Virus record (IMG/VR): IMGVR_UViG_3300035698_035425
Span: 1-29,884 of that record
Reading direction: 5' to 3' (one strand)
DNA: 29,884 nt
Source: a virus
Part shown: piece after piece, positions 14,742 to 22,003 of the stretch
Layout of the letters: every line of letters starts with the position of its first letter
Numbering within the stretch: the stretch's first letter is position 1
Program-made: the position numbers and the translations under genes
The notes under the pieces: model-generated
The model's input: the letters and a program-made list of their open reading frames with translations, nothing else
Told to the model about the DNA's origin: nothing
Databases searched by the model: none

Positions 14742-16572
14742 TAAGGAAGTAACCTTAAAATTATTGACCAAGGTTAATGATGCCATGGCCCGAATGGAAG
14801 GCAAGAAGCTGGGCTCTGTTTTTGGGAAAGCGATAGAGAAAGAGACAGTTAAGGCTTTAAATGGGGCCGCTGATGTGTTCGCTGCTAAGTTGGAAAAGGT
14901 ACTTAAAAAATCCTTGAACAGTTTAGGTGCTGCACAACGGTTAAAAGGCATGCAGTCGGAAGCGCAGTTGTCGGCTAATCTCGATGAAGTGTCTTCAGGA
15001 CTCTCTTATGTCGATCCGATGGTTAGCAGTTATATCACACACAGAAAACCCCCTCAAAGAGGCAGGTCAGGGCGATTCGAGAGCCCTCGTGCGTCAACCA
15101 TAGCCGACAGGATGTTCAATCAAGCCTCCGGGGTATATGGCTCAGGCTACAAGGGAGCGTCTGCCGAGGAACAGGCTGGCGGTGGTGGTGGAAAATTAGC
15201 TGGATCGTTGGGCCTTATGAGAGCCCTTGGTTTGGGGAAATTCGCAACTGCTGCAGTCGTTGCGGCCCCGTTTTTGTGGGGAGCAGGTTATGCAAAAAGT
15301 GGGATAAAGTCTTACAACGAAAGTCTCCCCGATTACACGAGTCTAATGAAAATGGGTGCATTAGGGGACATGTCGGATCTCAATACATTTAAAAAGGATG
15401 GCTTGTACCATCAGGCTGCATCAAACATCCAAGCCAGAGGTGCCCCAAATTTATTGCGTAAAGAAGAGAGCATCGCATTGGCTCAGGCGATTACAAGGGG
15501 TGCTGGTACATATAGCCAGGGCGGTAATGCTTTTGATATGCTCAGTCTGTTTTCAAAAGCAAAAGATGTCGGGATTCAAAAATTAGCACAAGTACCAGGG
15601 ATAATTGGTGGAGCATATGGTGGTCGAGATACGACTCTTGAGTCTTATAAGATTTTAACGAATATGTTGGCCTCTCGTCTTGAAAAAGGAAAATGGACAG
15701 AGATGTTTGACCAGACGGCCAAGGCGACTCGGTCTTTAGCTGATACTAGCCCTGGTGGTAATCTTTCGCAGGCTAGCCGTATGATGGGTATTTTAGCGAG
15801 GGAAGAGGAGGGGTATGGGACTGGCCTAATGACCCCAACTCGATCTGCTTCCTTTATTCAAGGTGTTGATCAAATGGTTAAGGGGGGTGGTAACCCTACC
15901 ATGCGAAGACTTTACTTGATGAATTTGGCGAATAAATTTGGTGGAGGTACGGAGGGGTATCTGAGGGCGGCAGCTGCCTCTTCAACGTATGGTGCTCAGG
16001 GGCTACCGACTACCGATCAATACTTAGAGGGCAATCCGGCTTTATTTAAAATGGTCCGTGATATGAATACGATTGGTGGGACTGAGGCGGATAAACTTAA
16101 ATTTAGAGAAGAGTCATACCGGAGGAATCCAGAATTAAGATTTCAATATGGGCAGTATAAGAGCTTGGAAGGTATGGGTACTTTTTCTCCAACTTTAGAG
16201 GCAATTAAGACGGCAATTGGTATTGAGAGGAATATACCTGGCAGAGGGTTAAGAAAATTGATTCGCGGAGGGATGTTCCCTAATCAGAATGCTGACATGG
16301 TTAGTGCTGCATTCTCAAAATATTATGAGGCTATGAATGCTCCTCCTGGGGAAGATAGGGCGCAGTTATGGAAAGGCGTAGAAGATTTTGCAAAAAAGAT
16401 GGATAAGACAGCTTATGTCCAACAAGAACAGGCGAGTATAGGGACAGACATTGCGCAGAATTTAGTCGCTTCTGGTTTTAGGCCTCTCACTGAAGCAATT
16501 GATAATTTAACGAAGATGTTTGGAGAGTACGTTACGGGGCCGTATGTCCCGGCTATGCCGATGGAGCCGTAA
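14731..16572 (+). CDS. Tape measure protein (short)
   Basis: A 613-residue protein overlapping the previous gene by 11 bases. It begins with a long helical region (residues about 8-75, with KLLTKVNDAMARMEG and KLEKVLKKSLNSLG). A basic disordered stretch follows (RKPPQRGRSGRFESPRAS), then a Gly-rich turn (AGGGGGKLAGSLG) and one hydrophobic segment at about 165-190 (KFATAAVVAAPFLWGAGYA), typical of tape measure proteins. The remainder (200-613) is mostly helical with repeated Gly/Ala patterns. At about 1.5 angstroms per residue it would specify a tail near 90 nm. It is short for a myovirus of this complexity. The neighbouring M23 peptidase is a separate gene, whereas many tape measure proteins carry it fused. 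Some of the C-terminal half may be cleaved or have another function. Confidence 0.7.
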   Translation: MATDKEVTLKLLTKVNDAMARMEGKKLGSVFGKAIEKETVKALNGAADVFAAKLEKVLKKSLNSLGAAQRLKGMQSEAQLSANLDEVSSGLSYVDPMVSSYITHRKPPQRGRSGRFESPRASTIADRMFNQASGVYGSGYKGASAEEQAGGGGGKLAGSLGLMRALGLGKFATAAVVAAPFLWGAGYAKSGIKSYNESLPDYTSLMKMGALGDMSDLNTFKKDGLYHQAASNIQARGAPNLLRKEESIALAQAITRGAGTYSQGGNAFDMLSLFSKAKDVGIQKLAQVPGIIGGAYGGRDTTLESYKILTNMLASRLEKGKWTEMFDQTAKATRSLADTSPGGNLSQASRMMGILAREEEGYGTGLMTPTRSASFIQGVDQMVKGGGNPTMRRLYLMNLANKFGGGTEGYLRAAAASSTYGAQGLPTTDQYLEGNPALFKMVRDMNTIGGTEADKLKFREESYRRNPELRFQYGQYKSLEGMGTFSPTLEAIKTAIGIERNIPGRGLRKLIRGGMFPNQNADMVSAAFSKYYEAMNAPPGEDRAQLWKGVEDFAKKMDKTAYVQQEQASIGTDIAQNLVASGFRPLTEAIDNLTKMFGEYVTGPYVPAMPMEP

Positions 16573-16574
16573 TA

Positions 16575-17072
16575 ATGGGCAATTTTTTAGGTGGTAGAAT
16601 AACAGATACCATAGGCAGTAGAGGTGGGCGGCATAAGGGGATTGATATCGCTACTCCTATTGGTTCCGAAGTGAATGCGCCTCCAGGGAATTGGACTGTT
16701 GAGCAGGCTGGTGTTCATGGTGGGTATGGCAAAAAAGTTACTTTAAGGAATGCCACCACAGGGGGATCAGTCATATACGGGCATCTTGACGATATCTTGG
16801 TCAAGATGGGGCAGCAAGTCGTATCAGGTGAGCTTGTTGGTTTTTCGGGAAACACTGGGAAGTCGACGGGCCCCCATGTCCATTTAGAAGCCCATAACGA
16901 GGCAGGGGATATTGTTAACCCCCTATCTTTATATGGCTCTGCTGCGAAAGGGTCTATATTTTCCAATATGAAGGCATTCGAGAAGCCATTAAAGGGCTTA
17001 ACTTTGTCGATGGCAAGATTGGCGATGACAATTAATAATGGTGCTAAGGATCTTAGGAAAGTGATCGGTTAA
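16575..17072 (+). CDS. M23 family peptidase, tail-associated
   Basis: A 165-residue protein starting 2 bases after the tape measure stop; ggag at 16563-16566 is a plausible ribosome site. It contains the complete LytM/M23 zinc-peptidase signature: HKGIDI (H20 and D24 as zinc ligands), VIYGHLDDI (H70) and GPHVHLEAH (H101 and H103), plus the G-x-T-G-x-S-T-G-P-H-V-H core. These enzymes cut peptide cross-bridges in peptidoglycan. Residues 120-165 are a helical extension (AAKGSIFSNMKAFEKPLKG) that probably binds the tape measure or hub. In other phages this domain is fused to the tape measure or sits at the tail tip to open the wall during injection, and a virion-associated role is likely here too. 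Confidence 0.9.
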   Translation: MGNFLGGRITDTIGSRGGRHKGIDIATPIGSEVNAPPGNWTVEQAGVHGGYGKKVTLRNATTGGSVIYGHLDDILVKMGQQVVSGELVGFSGNTGKSTGPHVHLEAHNEAGDIVNPLSLYGSAAKGSIFSNMKAFEKPLKGLTLSMARLAMTINNGAKDLRKVIG

Positions 17073-17073
17073 T

Positions 17074-18669
17074 ATGATAGGCGATATTCCTAACCAAAAG
17101 AACGATAAAAATACTTATGTGAGTTGCTCTTCCTTTTGCAAGGTGGTTGTTTTTCACTATAGCGAATATTCGGCAAACAATACTGACGATATAACAAAGA
17201 ATTTAGATTCAGAGACTCTTGTCATAGGTGGCAAAAACTCGAATGTTTTGACTAGCTTTAACTATTCAAAAAGCAACCACAGCCCGTCAGGAAAATTTAG
17301 TTTCACGTTGTTGCCTACAAAAAATTGGTCAAAGCATATAAGGCCTGGTGATTGGATATTATCTTATTTTGGAAATAAATCTGAATCTTTAGATATGGAC
17401 GAAACTTTAAGATGCGTCGGGATTGTTAATTCCATTGTTATGTCTGATGTAGTCTTGCCCGATGGACGTAGAGTTGTGCGGTACACGGTACACGGGGAAG
17501 ATTTTGGGAAAGTATTTGCTCGTTACGACATATGGGTGAACCCCTGGGCTCCAGATTCTTACCTTCCGTTACAATATAAGAAGATTTTTGCTGGTCAAAT
17601 CAGGGGCAACCCCGGTGAGATTGTGGACCAGCTTATAGATTTATTTTTAGGGAATAAAAGAAGTGTCTTTGGGGGAGGGACGGCAGCTAGAACTTTGGAT
17701 CAGTGGTATATTCCTAATTGGCTTAAATATGCGATTGAAACTGGTGACACAAATTTATCATTAAAAAATATTCAATTAGTGGCACCGTCTGAGTCTGCCA
17801 ATAAATTTGCAGACATACTGAGAAGAAATATTCAAAAGACCCCAGCCCTCTCTGGGTGGTGGATGATTCTTGATAACGATATTATGAATAGCATGTGGGA
17901 TGTGATGCTTAGGTACGTTAATCCACAAATTAATGAAATTTTTTGTGAGATTGACGATACTGGTGATTTTTATTCTCCAGCTTTATATGTCAGGACTATT
18001 CCTTTCTCTTTTAGAGGCTCCAACATTTCTTCGTCCGAAAGGTATTTCTTAGATCTACCTTCTGTTGAAATTCATGGAGATAGGATATTTAAGGCTTCTC
18101 TAGGGTTTAACGATAATGATCGTCCTACAATGATGATCATGATCTCTAACGCGCTGGACTCTTTTGGAAGTGCGGACTCTGAGCCCTCTATTTCTTATTT
18201 AACAGCTAATAAATACCCTAAATTATTGTGGGGTGCCAATAGAAGGTATGGCTTAGTTTTGAAAAAGTTCGAGACTGATTACGCTCTCGTTAAAGGCGGC
18301 CAAAACAGCGCGAAAATAGCTCCAAATTTATTGTTGGAGTACAATAAGTTACTTTATCATTGGTACGAGAACAATGCTTTGTTCGAGACAGGGCAGATTA
18401 CAATAGCTGGCGTTCCTGGTGTAAGGCTGGGGAAGAGATTGAATGTTATGAGTGGGCCTTTGTTGAAGGGGGTGGATCTCGGATCGCAGGGTGGGTATAG
18501 AAGCTACTATATAGAAGCGTATGATGAATATTGGGAGTTTGAGCGGCCATGGACACAAACATTATACCTTACAAGAGGTATTGCTGTCGTTAATGATAAA
18601 GAGTATTTTGTGAATGACAAGTATGATGATTCTCTATCCATTGGAATAAATGAGATAAACAAGGGGTAA
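17074..18669 (+). CDS. Baseplate hub protein (gp27/gpD-like)
   Basis: A 531-residue protein starting one base after the peptidase stop. The N-terminal half shows the beta-barrel hub pattern: GKFSFTLLPTKNWSKHIRPG followed by WILSYFG, then a repeat strand LRCVGIVNSIVMSDV and YTVHGEDFGKVFARYDIWVN. The middle contains an interface segment (GEIVDQLIDLFLGNKRSVFG). Another barrel follows (SMWDVMLRYVNPQINEIFCEI, ALYVRTIPFSFRGS). The C-terminal third has LLWGANRRYGLVLKKFE and GYRSYYIEAYDEYWEFERPW. Hub proteins of this type form the trimer at the end of the tube that holds the spike, and the next gene is the spike. Length is somewhat above T4 gp27 (about 390 residues). Confidence 0.75.
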   Translation: MIGDIPNQKNDKNTYVSCSSFCKVVVFHYSEYSANNTDDITKNLDSETLVIGGKNSNVLTSFNYSKSNHSPSGKFSFTLLPTKNWSKHIRPGDWILSYFGNKSESLDMDETLRCVGIVNSIVMSDVVLPDGRRVVRYTVHGEDFGKVFARYDIWVNPWAPDSYLPLQYKKIFAGQIRGNPGEIVDQLIDLFLGNKRSVFGGGTAARTLDQWYIPNWLKYAIETGDTNLSLKNIQLVAPSESANKFADILRRNIQKTPALSGWWMILDNDIMNSMWDVMLRYVNPQINEIFCEIDDTGDFYSPALYVRTIPFSFRGSNISSSERYFLDLPSVEIHGDRIFKASLGFNDNDRPTMMIMISNALDSFGSADSEPSISYLTANKYPKLLWGANRRYGLVLKKFETDYALVKGGQNSAKIAPNLLLEYNKLLYHWYENNALFETGQITIAGVPGVRLGKRLNVMSGPLLKGVDLGSQGGYRSYYIEAYDEYWEFERPWTQTLYLTRGIAVVNDKEYFVNDKYDDSLSIGINEINKG

Positions 18670-18670
18670 T

Positions 18671-19591
18671 ATGCCGCACGTATTTAAAGACGGGACAATT
18701 GGTAGTTCTAATTTTCGTTTGGTAAATAAAAAGGGTACTCTTACCAACAAGAATCAGGACTATAATATAATAAAAGCTCGAATAGACGAGATTCTATACG
18801 TTGATGATGAAATGAATCCGACTAAAGACACCAATAATCCACAGGTGATCTATAACTGCACTATTATTGGTGGATTTGATGCAGGCAAGAAAGTTACAAA
18901 TGTTGTCGATATGTCATATATGGGCGGCCCTTATTCTGGGAGTGAGAGAGTAAGAGAGCCGATGATCGAAAAAGACTTTAGTGGCCGTACCGAAAAAACC
19001 CCACCCAACACCCACGGAGAGATTGTTTTATTAGTTCGGCTTTATGGCGCTCCTGGTGGTTATGTAATAATCGGAGCATTAAAACATCCGAAATTTTCAA
19101 AGGCTGCCAAAAAAGCAGATGGACAGAGGTTGTACTGGGAATACAATGGTTTTACTTTTGAGATCAATAGGGATGGTGCATTAACTGCGACATTCGGCGG
19201 CGGCCCTAAAGATGCTGATGGGGAGCCCACAGACGAAGAAGCTGCTGGCTCTAAAATTGTTTTCTCAAAAAATGGTAGCATAGATTTGATTGATAAAGAA
19301 GGAAGTGGTATAAAAATCGATGCAGAGAATAAGAAAGTTGAGTTAATTGCTGGTACGGGGGGTATGGAGATAAGTTCTGGTGCAAACTGGAATATCCAGG
19401 TGAGTGGGAATGCGTCTATACAAGCTGATGGGAATGTCGAACTTAATGGTTCCATGGTTGCACTTGGTGGAGGTGGCGTTGGTGTGGCTAGAATTGGAAG
19501 TGTTGTTATGGGGACTGATGGGGAAGGTCGGCCAATAACCGCGTGGGTGGATACTGGCGGCAGTAGCTTGAAGGTTACGGCAGCAGGATAG
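18671..19591 (+). CDS. Baseplate spike protein (gpV/gp5-like, OB-fold plus beta-helix)
   Basis: A 306-residue protein with an OB-fold region at about 30-150 (IIKARIDEILYVDD, VIYNCTIIGGFDAGKKVTNV, HGEIVLLVRLYGAPGGYVII). A beta-prism/helix region follows at about 190-275, made of short repeats such as GSIDLIDKEGSGIKIDAENK, VELIAGTGGMEISSGANWNI and NVELNGSMVAL. This is the layout of contractile-tail spikes that pierce the outer membrane. The C-terminus (residues 275-306) lacks an obvious PAAR motif, so a separate tip protein may exist elsewhere. The stop lies 8 bases before the sugar nucleotidyltransferase gene. Confidence 0.8.
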   Translation: MPHVFKDGTIGSSNFRLVNKKGTLTNKNQDYNIIKARIDEILYVDDEMNPTKDTNNPQVIYNCTIIGGFDAGKKVTNVVDMSYMGGPYSGSERVREPMIEKDFSGRTEKTPPNTHGEIVLLVRLYGAPGGYVIIGALKHPKFSKAAKKADGQRLYWEYNGFTFEINRDGALTATFGGGPKDADGEPTDEEAAGSKIVFSKNGSIDLIDKEGSGIKIDAENKKVELIAGTGGMEISSGANWNIQVSGNASIQADGNVELNGSMVALGGGGVGVARIGSVVMGTDGEGRPITAWVDTGGSSLKVTAAG

Positions 19592-19599
19592 GAACGACT

Positions 19600-20517
19600 A
19601 TGAACACGAACATCTACGTTCTTATAATGGCTGGTGGATTTGGGACGAGGTTGCATCCTCTATCCAGTATCGAACGTCCAAAGCAATTTATTGAGTTTGT
19701 CGACGGGAAGAGTTTGATAAGACAAACATTTGAAAGAGCCCTAAAAATAACTGACAAAGAGAAAATCTTTGTTGCTACAAATTGGCAGCATACGGAAGCG
19801 GTGGCCTGTCATTTGCCAGAACTTCCTCCAGAGAACATTATATCGGAATCCTGCCCTAAAAACACAGCTCCAGCCATCGCTTTTGCGGCTTATCGCATCT
19901 TTGGGATGGACCCAAGTGCTACTATGATTTGCATGCCGAGCGATCATTTGATTACGGATGACGATAATTATGTGGATATATTAAAATACGCTTGTGAGTG
20001 TTTGCTGGAGCATGATTACCTGGTTACTCTTGGAATCAAACCGGAGTTTCCTTCAACTGAATTTGGATATATCAAAAGGCTTCCAAAACAGGTTAAGGCT
20101 CGGTTTTATGGGGTTGAGAGGTTTGTGGAGAAACCCAATCCCAAAAAAGCACGGAAATATTTTGATTCAGGGGAATACTACTGGAATAGCGGTACTTTTA
20201 TCTGGCGGGTTAAGACAATCATGGGTGCGTTTGTTGCGTATTGCCAATCGGTATCAGCGAATCTTTTGACGTTACCTATTCGTGATATTCAACCAGAGCA
20301 GTCTGATAAGTATTTCTATGATTGCGACAAGATTTCGATAGATTATGCAGTCATGGAACGGTCGGATAATATAGCAGTTGTTCCTGCTAATGTCAATTGG
20401 AGCGATGTCGGGAGTTGGGATGCCATTGGCAAACTTATGGTGAGGTCCGATATTCAGCTTTCAGAAGAAGTGAGATTTGCGTATCTTGAGAGGGTTAATA
20501 ATGGGACTTGTATTTGA
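19600..20517 (+). CDS. manC: Mannose-1-phosphate guanylyltransferase (GDP-mannose pyrophosphorylase core)
   Basis: A 305-residue enzyme that joins mannose-1-phosphate and GTP to give GDP-mannose and pyrophosphate. Its motifs are complete: GGFGTRLHPLS (12-22, R17), RPKQ (26-29, K28), ESCPKNTAPAIAF (83-95), PSDH (113-116, metal-binding D115), EFGYI (154-158), VERFVEKPN (172-180), WNSGTFIWR (195-203) and NVNWSDVGSWDA (264-275, second metal D269). It lacks the C-terminal beta-helix and isomerase parts of bifunctional ManC, and is shorter than typical stand-alone enzymes (about 340-360 residues). The ribosome site is agga just after the spike stop, and its own stop overlaps the next gene by 17 bases, so it is integrated into the operon. 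The product would feed glycosylation of virion or host surface; no partner enzymes are seen here. The function call is firm; the biological role is open. Confidence 0.9.
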   Translation: MNTNIYVLIMAGGFGTRLHPLSSIERPKQFIEFVDGKSLIRQTFERALKITDKEKIFVATNWQHTEAVACHLPELPPENIISESCPKNTAPAIAFAAYRIFGMDPSATMICMPSDHLITDDDNYVDILKYACECLLEHDYLVTLGIKPEFPSTEFGYIKRLPKQVKARFYGVERFVEKPNPKKARKYFDSGEYYWNSGTFIWRVKTIMGAFVAYCQSVSANLLTLPIRDIQPEQSDKYFYDCDKISIDYAVMERSDNIAVVPANVNWSDVGSWDAIGKLMVRSDIQLSEEVRFAYLERVNNGTCI

Positions 20518-22003
20518 CGCAGCGACCAGGAAGTCAGTGTCTAAGCAGATGATTGCTCTGCCTTTGCAGAACAATGCTATCGATTCAATGTTGGATAGCA
20601 TCAATGAAGAAAAGGCAGTGAACGACAATATTGATGGTGGGAACGATGTATTCTACGAAAATTATGCGGGACTTGTGTCGAATAACGAAATCGAGAGATC
20701 CCTTAAAGATGGAGTTCTTGCCGGAACCTTTGTTGAGGCCGATATTGAAAACGCAATAGATAGGGCGGATCCGAATCTTTTCTATCCTGTGGCCCCGGCA
20801 ACGCCAAACCCCGACTATGTGCCGTTTATCTGCCCAGAAGTGAATGGAGGCAATGCTACAACGGCGGCAAGCTACGAATACAATGCTGGGCCCCCGGCGA
20901 AAGGCGTTCTTCTCTGTAATGAAGCCACCAGTTCTCCGGCAGGCAATGGAATCGAAAATTTAAGCACTGTTATCCAAACTGGGTTTGCCCATGCGGGAGC
21001 GGCTACAACCCTTACCGGGAACTATTTGGTCGGCAATACAACAATAACGACTGTGGCAGCCCTCACCCTTGGGCAATATGTCTTGGTGGCAGGTTCAGGG
21101 CATTCTATGCTGTGTGTGGTGCTTTCTGTGGTGGGTGGGTTCACCTACAACATATATGTGGTTTGTGAGTCAACTGGAACGATTGTAGCGGGTGGTGCTG
21201 TTAGCCACTCCTGGACGGGCTTTACGGAGCCTGAGAGGACTTCATTGACGGCTACGGTCCCAACCTACCAGGATTTGATGGGCGCGTTGACCACAGTAGG
21301 CCTCAACAGTCTTGTGGAACGTGTGAACACCTGGGAAGTGGTAATAGCAGCTCAGAGAGTTCAGCTGGTTGCCAACGATGATCCCAATCACACTGTAGAG
21401 GTAACAGCAGAAATAGCTTCAATAGATGTTTTGAAAATAGCACTCGATAATTGGCTCGCTTTGGTAGGTGGAGCGAAATTTAGTAATGTTAATTTAGCAT
21501 CTCTTTCTTTGTTGAGTAGCAATAGGAGGGCGGCAAATCCTGCAAGAATCGCGGAAACGATTACAGCTTTAGGCGGTGTCACAAGGACAGGCGTAAACAC
21601 TTATGCTCCGACAGGAGTTGTGGATGACCTCTATTATCAGAGGTATGTGTATTTGGATGTAAGGATTAATATGGTGTTTGGGAGTCTCCGAAAATCGAGA
21701 AATGCGAATAAAGGGACGGCGAATCTTACCTATACTAAGGGTAACAATACTTTTCTTGAGAGCGAGTATGCGGGGGCTCTGGCGACATCAAAGATCTCGG
21801 CGAATGCTGATGGAAGTGTGAGGATCGCCCTAGAAGATGCTACTCAATTTTTAATCGCAGATAACGTCTACGTTTTGTCTGAATCTGTGGCTGAAATTGC
21901 AGCTACTATTCAAAATAAGTCTGGAAACGTGCTAACATTAAATGTCTCAATTCCCGGCACCATGACGGTCAGGGACTTGACAAGGGTGGTGAAAGAATTA
22001 TGA
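20501..22003 (+). CDS. Baseplate-associated structural protein, unknown family
   Basis: A 500-residue protein. ATG 20501 is chosen, preceded by agaggg at 20489-20494, and it overlaps the ManC stop by 17 bases; an earlier in-frame TTG at 20477 is rejected. The N-terminus (MGLVFDAATRKSVSKQMIAL) is helical. A region at about 100-250 is beta-rich with Thr/Gly/Val repeats (TTLTGNYLVGNTTITTVAAL, HSMLCVVLSVVGGFTYNIYV). A helical middle (QDLMGALTTVGLNSLVERVN, SIDVLKIALDNWLAL) is followed by a beta C-terminus (DGSVRIALEDATQFLIADNV). It is translationally coupled to the next baseplate gene (ATGA). No family recognised; a wedge or peripheral baseplate part is likely from position. Confidence 0.6.
   Translation: MGLVFDAATRKSVSKQMIALPLQNNAIDSMLDSINEEKAVNDNIDGGNDVFYENYAGLVSNNEIERSLKDGVLAGTFVEADIENAIDRADPNLFYPVAPATPNPDYVPFICPEVNGGNATTAASYEYNAGPPAKGVLLCNEATSSPAGNGIENLSTVIQTGFAHAGAATTLTGNYLVGNTTITTVAALTLGQYVLVAGSGHSMLCVVLSVVGGFTYNIYVVCESTGTIVAGGAVSHSWTGFTEPERTSLTATVPTYQDLMGALTTVGLNSLVERVNTWEVVIAAQRVQLVANDDPNHTVEVTAEIASIDVLKIALDNWLALVGGAKFSNVNLASLSLLSSNRRAANPARIAETITALGGVTRTGVNTYAPTGVVDDLYYQRYVYLDVRINMVFGSLRKSRNANKGTANLTYTKGNNTFLESEYAGALATSKISANADGSVRIALEDATQFLIADNVYVLSESVAEIAATIQNKSGNVLTLNVSIPGTMTVRDLTRVVKEL

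Noticed and set aside
19060-19656. A 198-codon minus-strand frame spanning the end of the spike gene
   Set aside because: Pro/Ser-rich translation typical of the antisense of Gly/Asp-rich coding. It crosses two well-supported plus-strand genes.
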